From: Choanephora cucurbitarum
Taxonomy: Eukaryota > Mucoromycota > Mucoromycetes > Mucorales > Choanephoraceae
Reading direction: 5' to 3'
Length of the DNA stretch: 64,000 nt
NCBI GenBank assembly: GCA_025331435.1
Contig: JAIWNI010000094.1
Coordinates: forward strand, 1 to 64,000
Part shown: positions 11,561 to 21,960 of the stretch, one piece after another
Position numbering within the stretch: position 1 is the first letter of the stretch
Layout: each line of letters begins with the position of its first letter
Notes under the pieces: model-generated
Told to the model about the DNA's origin: nothing
Seen by the model: the letters and a program-made list of their open reading frames with translations, nothing else
The model's database searches: none
Translations under genes and position numbers: made by a program

Positions 11561-13732
11561 CAACTACCAGACGTTCGCCACACATCAAGTAGCCGCAAGC
11601 AGTACAGTCAAACACAACCAATAGTTTAGGCAGAAACGACCAGTGGTTAAGACCTTACAGCTGATAGAAGTGTGCCATACCTCTAACAGTTGCTTGCTTG
11701 CTCTTGACCGCCCAAATAGAACAAGCGTCTTGATCGTCACCGAGACAATCTCGAACTAGATGAACAGTCTTTTTTTTTCATTTCAGAAGTTAGCTACGCT
11801 TCTATTTTTTAGTTGCTTTCAAACCGGCTGAGAGTTAGCTATTCTTTCGACAGTTTTGAGCATTTGTGCAAAGAAAAGGAAAAAAAGAAAAAGGAAGTGG
11901 GGGGTGGGATAAGACCCAAATACACCCTGGTGTAACCGCGGCGGGGGCGGGTGGAAATTTCCTGTCGACGTAATTGGCCGGAATTTATGTTACGTAGTTC
12001 TAGAAAATCAAAAAATGGATCTGAGTTCTATTTTGTATTTTGTATTTTTTTCTTTTTTTTCTATTCTTAGGTCTCTGAGGCTTGAAGATCATTTCACTTG
12101 CCTTTTGTGTCTTGTTGTGAATCCGAAAATAGGATAATTGCCCATCAATGCGCTTAATTTATTAATTTATTCTTCTTTACCACCGCCATTTATATTTTCC
12201 CCCTTTTTTTTCTTCTTCCATCTCTCTTTCCAGCTGATCCCAAAAAAAAAGGAAAAAAAAAAGCAAGCAAGAGTTGTTTCTTTATTTTTATTTTTATATG
12301 TGTATCAGAATCTTGGGTCATAATCAATTATTTTGTCACCAAAATTTAGCACTGCATAACGAAATTTCTTGTCACAGTGTTTCTATTGTTGTCAGACTTT
12401 TTTTTTTTTTACTAGTAAAAGAAAAAGAAAAGAAAAAGAAAAAGAAATTTCTATGGCATAGGCATCTTACCTTTTGTCACAGTACCTATCTTATTATGTG
12501 AGTAAAGTAGCTTCGGATCAGAGTCTCAAACTGCAGAAAGAGAGGATTGTTGAACAAAAGATCTAGGGAGAGAGGATGAGTTGGGTAATCAATCTTTAGG
12601 ATAACTGGATCTGGCAAGAGTACTGCCCTTGTTTTTTTTCCTCTCGACAGCAAAAGAAAGCCTTGGCTACAGACGATCTTAAGACAGCTGGAAAAAGAGA
12701 TCTCTAGGGATCCTCCTGCATGCCCGGATTCAACTCTTGCCAAAACTTGACAAAATTCGATCCACCAGTGGAAAGGCCCTCGCCTGTGAATCTTCGGAAA
12801 GAGTCGCTGATGCTCTTGAGCCCCAGAATTGTTCACCAGCTGCAGGGAAAGCCATAGATGGCCTCGAGTGAACTGTCAATGAATTGCCAAGGCAGGCTTG
12901 CCAGAATAATCATATCTCATATTCTTGCTATTCCGTCTTATCTTCTTTTGGCTGTTAACAACACAGACATCGAAGGCTATGCAGATTGTTTTGTACTGAG
13001 TTGGATGGTCAATCTCGTTTGTAGTACCTTTCTTTCTCTTGAGTACCGTGATGTCAGACCCGAGTTCGTTTCTCGACAGGTCAGGAAAGCCCTTGTTCAT
13101 GATCTGTAGATGGGTAGGAGAAACAAAAGGCAAGATCACTGAAAGCACAGACCTTGTCATCTGTGCGATGGATAGTTGCAGCATATCCTGGTCTACCAGT
13201 ATGATTCTTTTTTTTTTCTTTTCCTTTGTTCATTAGAAGAACAAGAGTTGAACATTCAGAACAGCCTTTGTCTCTCAGACCAACTTGCTTGCACTTGGTC
13301 TAGTCCATTGCTCTGGCACTTTGTCTACGCAAAAGCATCATGTGTTGCATCAAGAACACTGGTCAATCTCCTGTCATGCTTTCGATTGCACTGGTAAAAC
13401 AACACACGGAGACGCGGATCAATTTGGCTGGATCGTGTCTATCTTGTAAACTTCCAACCTCACAGTCTTGGTATGAGCTTCTCATTCGATCTACCTCCTG
13501 TTGTCTTGGTACACGCAAGCAAGTCTTGAGAAGAAAGCCATGAGGATTTTTGAGATTAACAAGACCTATTGAAATTGATTTGTTGAACAGCATAGAGATC
13601 GACAACTGATTTGATGTGTTGATATGGCTTCCCATCAGTTTGCTCTCTTATAACCATTGCTTTCAAAAAGTCAATGATCTTTTCTTCTGTAACATAGATG
13701 CCACTAGCTTATATGTTCATGTGTGATTATGT

Positions 13733-13868
13733 GGATATGTTGATATGTCAATATGTCGATATGTGGATATGTGGATATGTGGATATGTGGATATGTGGAT
13801 ATGTCAATATGTCGATATGTCGATATGTCAATATGTCGATATGTCAATAGGTCAATATGTCAATATAT
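13733..13868. repeat. Minisatellite of ATATGTGG / ATATGTCA / ATATGTCG units
   Basis: An array of related 8-bp units of alternating variants. It produces an apparent plus-strand frame that reads as a Cys/Tyr-rich repeat peptide, which I treat as an artefact. Confidence 0.85.
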
Positions 13869-15814
13869 AGAGAATTTTGTTTGTCATTTGTTGTTTCCAA
13901 TTTTCAACACAAAGAAAAAGATTGGGGTAACAATAGTACAAAGTGTCCGCCAATCTATTTTAATTTTGGTTTTGCCTTTCGTTCTACTCTGTCTATCTCA
14001 GTGCCGTATTCTGCTTTCTGTCCTTTGGTTATAATCACTAGTGGCATGACTTGTACAAGCACTGTGTAATTAGTGCCATTCGATATTGTAGGCAACTAAA
14101 TTGCATCTTTGTTTCCTTTCCTTTCCTTTCCTTTCCTGTGAGCGATAGTAAGCATCTGAAACATGACAAAAAAAAAAAGACAAAAAAGAGAAAAAGAAAT
14201 TGGTTCACAGCGATCCCTCAGGATTGGCTGCGAAATGGAGAATAGAAGACACCCAAAAATGGCAAAGGAGGTAAGGTTGTTCAGTGCGGAACGAGTATAC
14301 GAAGTGATTTGGATAGCTTTTGATGCTTGAGAGAGAAACAGTTTGTTTGTCGATTTTGCTCATACATCTGGTGTCACTGAGTAGTCTTCTTTTATCATCG
14401 TCGTCGTCGTCATAGTATTCTTGGACCGTCTTGGAGGTAGGCAATATTTGCCTTCTATAGACTATCCAAGGTACAAGAGTTTATCAGAATGATCCAAACA
14501 CACTGTCAGTAGCTGTCCTCTTATTCACTTTAACATCGTCCAATGTACATTTGGCACAGTATTCCTTCATGTCTAGCCATCATGCGTTATCCAGTGTATG
14601 ATTTCTAATGTTCCATACTTTGACACTTGACACTCAACCTTTTGCATTCAACTTGTCAGTGCAACCTGCTTTTCTTCCCATTCAACCAATATTTTCACAA
14701 CAGCATCTTCAACTTGTCCAGGAATCAATCGCTTGCTTATCTGACTCTTTCCTTTTTGTCCTCTACTGTCTTTGCTTCTACACTGACACATTATGCTGAG
14801 GTTGCCTTTTTTTTCTTATTTTTTACCGATTGGCTATAAGATTAGAATAATTGCATACCCAACTCACAAAGCAAGAGCAGAAAAGCATCACTTTACTCTA
14901 TCTTTTTCTTCCTCTGATTGGCAGACTTTTGCATGTTGTTGAAAACAAAGAGAAAAGATGATTGTTGTTGTTAACACGAAGCAGGAAGTGGAACAACAAA
15001 AACACCATCATCATCATGAAAAAATTAAACTAGTCTACTGGACTTGGAACAAAAAAGAAAGAAGAAGTACTTGTTTAAAGAAATGTAATTATAATGTCTT
15101 TGATCAGGAGCGTCATCTATTATGGAAGTTTGTGCACTTTTATGATGGTAGCTCAATATCAACTAAACAAAAGAAGACAAGGAGACTATTCGTTTGGTCT
15201 GAATAAAGTATAATTATATACCAATGCCTTTTGTAGCCATTTTAGATGCAGATAGCAAGCTCTTTCTTTAATGCGTCTATCATTCTTGCTATTGCTTGTA
15301 AATATTGATCTCATCTTTTTTGCTTTTTACTATCTCTTACAAGTAAACACTAATGCAAAACCTAAGATATGGATCAAACATATTTTCTTCAGGCAATCGA
15401 GGCTTTTAAATTCTGTGGCTGTTGTAAAGGACAAAATAGTATGCCTGCATGGGGGGATTATTTCTGGATGGGTATGCAATTAGGATGCTCGTATAAAGTA
15501 GCCACAGCAAGCGTTAGAGTGGACAGAGTGGGCCGGAAAACTGACGTACTCATAGGCAAAGAAGGAGTAAACAGTGGAGTGGACGTATCAATAGCCTTTT
15601 TTTTCTTATAATCCAGTTGATGCTTATTATTTAACCCAGTGCACAATAGTTATCAAAACAACAAGGCTTGAAACAAGACCCTTTTGAACAAAACAACTAC
15701 TATATCAGTGGATACAACTATGTACAAACTAAATGCATTGCAAAAATAGGTATAAAGTAATAAACAATTGTTTTATTTGGGAATGCAATAACATGATTAG
15801 AGATGAAAGCGTGC

Positions 15815-16075
15815 TTAGCGATCTGACTGATCGCCTTTAGCAACTAAATGATTAGCATTACTAGACTTAATAGCTATATGAAGAAGTTAGTATATCATAC
15901 ATACAGCACACAGTAACAATGACTTACTCTTATCAGCGCCAAGAACATTGTTGAGACTGATGACATTGACACTTGCGATGTCAGTTTTTTCAAGAATAGC
16001 AGCGTCACCAGGAACAGCAGCAACAAAAGTGGTCATGGCAAAAATAGCAGAGATGAAGAGAGTAGCGCGAACCAT
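15815..16075 (-). CDS. Small secreted protein, 68 residues, two exons
   Basis: The start is ATG at 16,075. The intron is 15,874-15,927 (54 bp, GTAAGT..ATATAG) and the stop is at 15,815-15,817. Exon lengths (148 and 59 nt) sum to 69 codons. The first about 20 residues form a classic signal peptide (MVRATLFISAIFAMTTFVAA, followed by VP); the mature part would be about 47 residues, Asn/Ser/Asp-rich, with no cysteine. A TATA box lies 68-76 bp upstream of the ATG (16,143-16,151). The gene is expected to enter the secretory pathway, but its function is unknown; I do not recognise a family. It is the only credible gene inside the inverted-repeat structure. Lack of cysteine argues against hydrophobin or defensin classes. 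Splice frame, signal peptide and TATA box together make it more convincing than its length alone. Confidence 0.75.
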
Positions 16076-16142
16076 TTTGATGATTGACTAAGAAAAGTTG
16101 ATAAAAAAATACAGAAAAAAAGATTGTAGCAACAAAAGGCTG

Positions 16143-16151
16143 CTTTATATA
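16143..16151 (-). promoter_or_regulatory. TATA box of the small secreted protein gene
   Basis: Minus strand reads GTATATAAAG within an AT-rich upstream region, about 70 bp before the ATG, leaving room for transcription to begin about 30 bp downstream of the box. Confidence 0.6.
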
Positions 16152-16488
16152 CCTTATTTTATTATTTTTATTACATGGCCTTAACTAAATGGTCGTTGAT
16201 TTGGACTCTATCCTTACAACAAACCCAAGAAAAAAAAACGAATGGCTTAACCTTCGCATTCAATGTAGGCCCTCATTCCTTCTTATTCATTTACTGCTTT
16301 GGCCCTCTACTTTAACTATCCAAACAAACACATTTCCGTTTTTACATAAACAACAATATACTTGCCTATAGTTTGCATTATGGTACTTGTCTTTCATATC
16401 CCAAAGAACTGTTTCTACACACACACGCATAAACACATACAAACACACTCACACACTCACACACTCACATATTCTCTCTCTCTCTCTC

Positions 16489-16714
16489 TTTTTTTTGTTC
16501 TTTTTTTTTGTTCTTTTTTTTGTTCTTTTTTTTGTTCTTTTTTTTGTTCTTTTTTTTTGTTCTTTTTTTTTGTTCTTTTTTTTTTGTTCTTTTTTTTTGT
16601 TCTTTTTTTTTTTGTTCTTTTTTTTGTTCTTTTTTTTTGTTCTTTTTTTTTTTGTTCTTTTTTTTTGTTCTTTTTTTTTTGTTCTTTTTTTTTGTTCTTT
16701 TTTTTTGTTCTTTT
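16489..16714. repeat. (T7-10 GTTC)n minisatellite, about 18 copies
   Basis: Units of a T tract followed by GTTC. It is preceded by (CACACT)n-like and (CT)n tracts from 16,418. Apparent Phe-rich open frames in all three plus frames are artefacts of the array. Confidence 0.95.
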
Positions 16715-16748
16715 ACGGATTGTAAGACTAGTATAGTATGTACGTCAA

Positions 16749-16767
16749 CCAGTTACTAGGTAACTGG
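16749..16767. repeat. Short perfect hairpin
   Basis: CCAGTTAC and GTAACTGG surround TAG. It sits just 3' of the T-tract minisatellite and is flanked by partly complementary TAGTATA and TATACTA, so a longer imperfect stem is possible. Confidence 0.6.
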
Positions 16768-17809
16768 TATACTATTTAAATTTGATTGGTAATAAAAACT
16801 ATGAGTACATATAGAGGCTATTAGTAGCTTTGCTGAGGCCACAAAAAATGAAGAAGGAATTATAGCGCACGTCTACTTTCTACAAGGGTATTTACAATTA
16901 ATAATTATACCAAAAGATAGGTAACATAATGGATGAGTACATCATGAGAGGCTCAAAAAGATTTGACTGAGTGGTTTGTCTGTTAAATTAAGAATTTCAT
17001 GAAAGGACTTGAGTTGACTGGCTCTTAATTTATCAAAAATCAATCTTGACAGTATCAAAAGGCGGAACAGCCATTACAATCAGTTTTAATAGCTTTTTAT
17101 CTCATTTGAAATACTAGCATATTACTGTTAAAAAACTATTTCATTATAAGCCTTTAAGTATGTACCCTTTCAGTGCTATTTGTAACAAAAAATCATTTTA
17201 CTAAATAAAGTTCAAGCTGTCACAAATAAATCAAAAACGAATAGATTTGAATCAGACAAATTCAGACTTTATTCAGTACGAGGGCTAAATGTCAACATGA
17301 ATTGAGTATGGTGTCACAGAATAGGGTCTGCTTCTTATTTCAGATATGTTAAATATTATATGACGTATGTGATTTACGATACATTTAGAAAATAAGTAGT
17401 TCTTGTCGACCTTATAGCATTTATAGGTAGTTACTTATTTCATGATTAAAATCCAAGCAGTTTTTAAGCCATGAAAAACCAACAAAACTACCTATTCTAT
17501 AAGTTGGTTGCGAGTAGATTATAAGTAATAGCATGTTTTAAAGGTAGTATCTAAGGGGTTTCTAAGTTACAAATAGCCCCTTAAATCAATTTTAATATAT
17601 GTCGTTTTCAAGGTATTTCTGAGCTACGGCCTTTTCTTGGACTATATTTATGAGATATCCATGTTGCTACTCTGTGCATATGCCATATCAAAGTAACTTA
17701 TAAGTTACTGCCATAACTAGCTATTCATATTCATATTGACATAACAAAAAAGCTTTATTGTAAAAAAAAAAAGCAAACGCAAAAGAGAACAAAACTGAAC
17801 CGAGTATCA

Positions 17810-17955
17810 GCGATAAAAATTTGGAGAGAGCGAACGATATTAGCATTTCAATTTCGCATATCCAGAATCGCTTTTTTAGTCTTTGTAGCTCTATTTTGGA
17901 TTCCAGATATGCAAGATGAGAATGCTAATATCGCTTGCTTCCCCAAGATTTTCGT
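17810..17955. repeat. Foldback: about 58-bp imperfect inverted repeat
   Basis: The left arm, about 17,810-17,869, includes GCGAACGATATTAGCATTTC and GCATATCCAGAATC. The right arm, about 17,898-17,955, is its reverse complement with roughly 80 percent identity (GCAAGCGATATTAGCATTCT ... GCATATCTGGAATC). The loop is about 28 nt. The arms are much more similar than chance in a region without genes. Candidates are a small foldback element, a MITE relic, or a hairpin transcript that could feed small RNAs. Confidence 0.75.
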
Positions 17956-18299
17956 CAATGGTGTTTGATCTTACTTGGTCAATACAAGCCAACTGCAATC
18001 TCTGTAGGCCAAAGATCTTGACACCGACAAAGGTATGCAAAATTTGTCCAAGTTACTGACGACAAGGGTAGTCACACTGCAAGATGTTTGTATATCGATA
18101 GTTACTAAGAGCTCTTTAACAGTGACGATAGGTTTAAGACTATCTCTATTGCCTAAAACAAGTCGTTAGCACCTTCCATCTCAACCACAAAAAAGGATAC
18201 TTCAACCCTCAAAAATAAATGTTCGGTAAATCCAGTCAGTTTTACGCTGCCTAATTTTTACTTTTCGTTTAGAAGTATGTTATCCTTTTATCTCTTAAA

Positions 18300-18321
18300 A
18301 GTATATACGTACGTATATACT
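18300..18321. repeat. 22-bp perfect palindrome
   Basis: AGTATATACGTACGTATATACT is fully self-complementary without a loop. It lies in AT-rich DNA about 500 bp from the inner edge of the right inverted-repeat arm. Confidence 0.85.
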
Positions 18322-18814
18322 ATACAATCTTTTTCCTCAAGTACTTAACACATAGTCGCTAGGCTTTTGTACCTTTGAGCAATTTTTCGAACTTGAGAAA
18401 AAATTATTTTTTTCAAAAATTTGATTTGATACAACTTATTCGCTAAAGGCACTACCTAGAAACTACTTGGATCCGATCTATTTCGGAAGCAGCACCTACA
18501 ATCTGGTGACTTCCTTAAAAGTAGTTTAGGGTTCAGAGTTCCAGATAGAGTTTAACTAAATATATGTCTTGTAATAATGCACTTAACTTTTAATGACAAA
18601 AAATTATAGATGGCTCGATTCGTAGGATAATATGTGTATATAAAGGAAAGTATTATTTAAATCTTGCCTTTTCTAGTTCTGGTAATATGATGTCGTTGTT
18701 GATAAACCGAAGAGAGTGAAAAAGAAGTGTAATACAATAGTTGCTTTATTTAAGAGTGTTCATGTTCTTGCGAAGTGCAATATTGTATTGAGCATACTCT
18801 TAGATCAAACATCC

Positions 18815-19183
18815 TTAGATCAAACACCCTTAGATCGAGCAACTACTGTAGCTGTCGGAATGATCTCTGTCAGCATAAGCTGCAGTCATCTTGACAGAAA
18901 CGTAAGCATTCAGTCTTTGGCATTTCACCTGCTTATTCAACCATAGCCTCTGTTATGACCATAACTCTCTTGGGTCTCTCCTTTCTTTTCTTTTTTTTTA
19001 CCTCTACTTTTTCTCAACCATCACTGCAGATTTACTCTCTTTTAGCTGCAATCTTCATCTAGACTTCACTCTTTTTTTTTTTCCTCCTTGGCTTTGTTTT
19101 GTTGCAAAAATGCATAAATTCTTTGTTTCCTTTTATTATGTCTTTTTTGGATCTATCTCTCGCATTTCTATCCCTTTCCTTGT

Positions 19184-19236
<53 letters not shown>

Positions 19237-20746
19237 CTCTCTCTCGCTCTCGCTTTTGTCTTCTTGACTTACTGTGTGAGCTCCTCCAAGATGATCTGAC
19301 GCAAGTCCTCTTCTCCAATCATCACTAATCCATTTTGTATAGCATCTTCAGGTAAATGACATCCTCATGCCACACCTACAACTGATCCACAATCTTTTCT
19401 TTTTCTTCTTTTTTTGAGTGCAAATACAAATACATCTTCAACAGCTGTGTTTTCTCAAGCTATCAGCATACCAGTCCAATCAAGTCTACTTTAGTCCATT
19501 TGTTTGCAGCTCCTCTCTAGCTCCATCTCTCACTTTGCTTCTCTGTCTATCTTCTTTGTCTCTTCTCTTGTCTCTTCTCTTGTCTCTTCTCTTGTCTCAT
19601 TGTCTACCCTCTGTCTGTACTTTACTGGCCTTTCTTCTACAGATAGTCAACCACCAGCCTCTATCGCTAACAATCGCTAACAATCGCTAACAATCGCTAA
19701 CAATCGCTAACAATCGCTAACAATCGCTAACAATCGCTAACAATCGCTAACAATCGCTGACAATCGCTAACAATCCAAACTTCAACACTCAGCATCCAAT
19801 CTGGCATTGCATCTTATCCCTCTCGTGGGATCCCTTGTATCTACAGCACTTTGAGCGTATTCTCGTATTCAACTATTCGCGTATATCTGTGCATCATATT
19901 CTTTCCTTCTTGTTTTTTCTTTCTCCCAACTCCAACCAGCACACAGGCTTTGTTTCTCTTCATTCCATCCATATTTTTGCCGTAAGCCATCTGACAGTGT
20001 TGAGCTGAATTGCTACCTAGTGTCTATCGTTTCCATCTTCGTCTTCTTCGTCTTCTTCGTCTTCTTCGTCTTCTTCGTCTTCTTCGTCTTCTTCGTCTTC
20101 TTCGTCTTCTTCGTCTTCTTCCTTTTCTTCCTTTTCTTCCTTTTCTTTGGCTAGATATACACCCTGGTCCACTAAATGCAGGTTACATCGTCCAACCAAC
20201 TCTGTCCACAGCCAGCTAACCTCAAAAGTACATCCACTCTACTGACACCTTGAAAGAGTCTGTCCATTTCCTTCTTCTTACCGAGAGCCTTTTGCGTCTT
20301 GTCGAAAGAGAAAAAATAAGAAGAAGAGGGAGAAGATGGGGGGGATATAAACTGCAGGCAGACGAATCTCGGTTTGCGCTTTCGATACAAGAGCCAATAT
20401 TACTTGTCGTTACTGTCACGACCCATGCCTTTCTTTGTGCATCACCGGAAAAGGCGTCTTGTTCAGAACCAGACTCTGCTCGAAACAGAACATAACGAAC
20501 TTTGTTGCTTTTGGCTCGCTGATCAAAGAAAAAGAGAAAGCCAAGTCGGAATTCTGCCTTGCGTTCACTGTTTGTTTCAGGTTAAATTGGCGTATTTTTT
20601 TTTTTTATTTTTTGCCATCCATATCATCGCTGTTGTCGTTGTTGTCGTTGTCTTGAAAGACGGCTTTTTCATCCTTGGACTTGCATTACTGAGGGCTCCA
20701 ACTCTTGTGATAACGTGAAACGAATCGGAAGGTACAGTTTGCTATA
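18815..20746 (-). repeat. Large inverted repeat, right arm (about 1.93 kb)
   Basis: Reverse-complement partner of 7,495-9,250, starting TTAGATCAAACACCC and ending CAGTTTGCTATA. The extra length is explained by longer simple repeats in this arm: a long (CT)n tract near 19,190-19,258, about eleven copies of the 10-bp CGCTAACAAT unit at 19,665-19,774 (against four), and about nine copies of the CTTCTTCGT unit near 20,038-20,121 (against about three). Unique sequence between these tracts is nearly identical to the left arm, so duplication or gene conversion is recent. Confidence 0.9.
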
Positions 20747-21000
20747 AGAAAGATAAAGAAAGAAACAAGCCTCAAAATGATCAGTCGGATCCAAGACGAA
20801 AAGAAAAAATAAAATAAAAAGAAGGAGGGAGAAACTACAAAGTCAGCAGCTCAAATCTTTAGAGAATACTTGAATAACTAAAAGAAGAAGAAAAAAAAAG
20901 AGGTATTATGCCTTTCGACAGAGTCTTTGGATCAGCTGCAGTCTTTGTATAGCAAGAGAAGCACAGGCCTTGCAACAAGTTTTGCATATTTATTCCAGGC

Positions 21001-21002
<2 letters not shown>

Positions 21003-21031
<29 letters not shown>

Positions 21032-21139
21032 CTTTTCTTTTCTTTTCTTTTCTTTTCTTTTCTTTTCTTTTCTTTTCTTTTCTTTTCTTTTCTTTTCTTT
21101 TCTTTTCTTTTCTTTTCTTTTTCTTTTCTTTTCTTTTCT
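21003..21139. repeat. (TTTTC)n microsatellite
   Basis: An array of about 26 pentamers, which creates long artificial Phe-rich and Lys/Glu-rich frames on the two strands. Confidence 0.95.
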
Positions 21140-21689
21140 CTTGACAACGCTATTAGCGGATTACAACTAAAAGGAAGCGTTCCAAGGATATCTAACATCA
21201 CTTGCAAAAGGAAGCATCATACCAGTGTTTTCTTTTTCTTTCTGGTTTTAGTTTTGCGTGATAATAAAGAAGTGTTTATTGCTTTTGATTACTTTGCATT
21301 CATATTGTCTTCTTTTTATTTTTTGTTTTGTTTTAAGAGGAATTACCAACAATTACAAAATAATTTTGTTCAACAGATTAGATAGAATGCAATGTGAAAT
21401 GACTAGAGCGCTTATTGATGTGAAATAAGAGAGAAGAGTTGCTTGGAGTAACAAGAAAGCGAGAGAGAGAGGGAGAAAAGCAGATAGACATTGACTTTTT
21501 CGTTGTTGTTTTTTGTTTTTTTTTTGCTTGTGACAGAGAAGGAAGAGCAGAAAGAAGCCAGAGAAAAAGACCAGAGCAAAGACTAGGACAAGAATAGGGA
21601 TAAAGACCAGAGCAAAGTCCAGAACAAATCGCAAAACAAAGCCCAGAACAAAGGCATAGAGAGTCAGCCAAGAAAAGACCTTAGTGTGA

Positions 21690-21960
21690 GCTGCCTCGAA
21701 AGTATGGGTCCTCCCTCCCCTGTTACCCTACCCCTAACGGGCCTACAAGTTAGGCTAAAGCCTACCTTCATGACCCAGAGTAGCTAGTAGCCTTTTGCCC
21801 GAAGCGTGGTACCCTGGCGGATGCCGCAGATACCGAAAGACAGAGAGGAAGACCCACGACTTTGAGCATGCCAGACAGACCGATAGACAGATAGACGAGC
21901 AGAGAGACGAGCAGAGAGACGAGCAGAGAGATACTAGAGCTCGAGATCTATCGGGTGATT
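21690..21960. other. GC-rich island of unknown nature
   Basis: A block markedly richer in G and C than its surroundings, with CCTCCCCTGTTACCCTACC, GTGGTACCCTGGCGGATGCC and three direct copies of GACGAGCAGAGA (about 21,893-21,930), with GATAGACA-type units just before them. There is no open frame and no tRNA-like box A or B. It could be a structured non-coding RNA, a SINE-like relic or an imported segment. Confidence 0.4.

Larger units (their letters stand above)
9251..15814. other. Inner segment of the inverted-repeat structure, low-complexity DNA
   Basis: I see no confident gene in this stretch. It is dominated by homopolymers and tandem repeats, several listed separately. Short frames at 14,958-15,206 and 15,369-15,611 (the second with FKFCGCCKGQ) and a cluster of minus-strand frames at 12,486-13,635 have no family I can name with confidence and no clear splice or promoter context. 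Confidence 0.5.
16800..18814. other. Gene-poor AT-rich segment
   Basis: There is no open frame of note. The stretch contains the foldback at 17,810-17,955 and a 22-bp perfect palindrome at 18,300-18,321. Repeated TTATAAGTA/TACTTAT-like words around 17,400-17,720 may mark a decayed element, but no clear ends were found. Confidence 0.5.

Noticed and set aside
12486..13635. Cluster of minus-strand frames with a vague resemblance to a DIRS-type RT and RNase H (for example LRVPRQQEVDRMRSS)
   Set aside because: I could not find the RT active site, RNase H Asp motif or ADxxSR box in order; similarity was too weak to annotate.
16362..16759. Three overlapping Phe-rich open frames
   Set aside because: They are artefacts of the T-tract/GTTC minisatellite; all three frames stay open at once.
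19664..19775. Regular 10-bp array that could be mistaken for a CRISPR
   Set aside because: Units are contiguous without unique spacers, so it is a minisatellite, and the genome is eukaryotic.
20927..21385. 152-residue Phe/Ser-rich frame
   Set aside because: It is produced by the (TTTTC)n array and has no conserved or splice-supported part.
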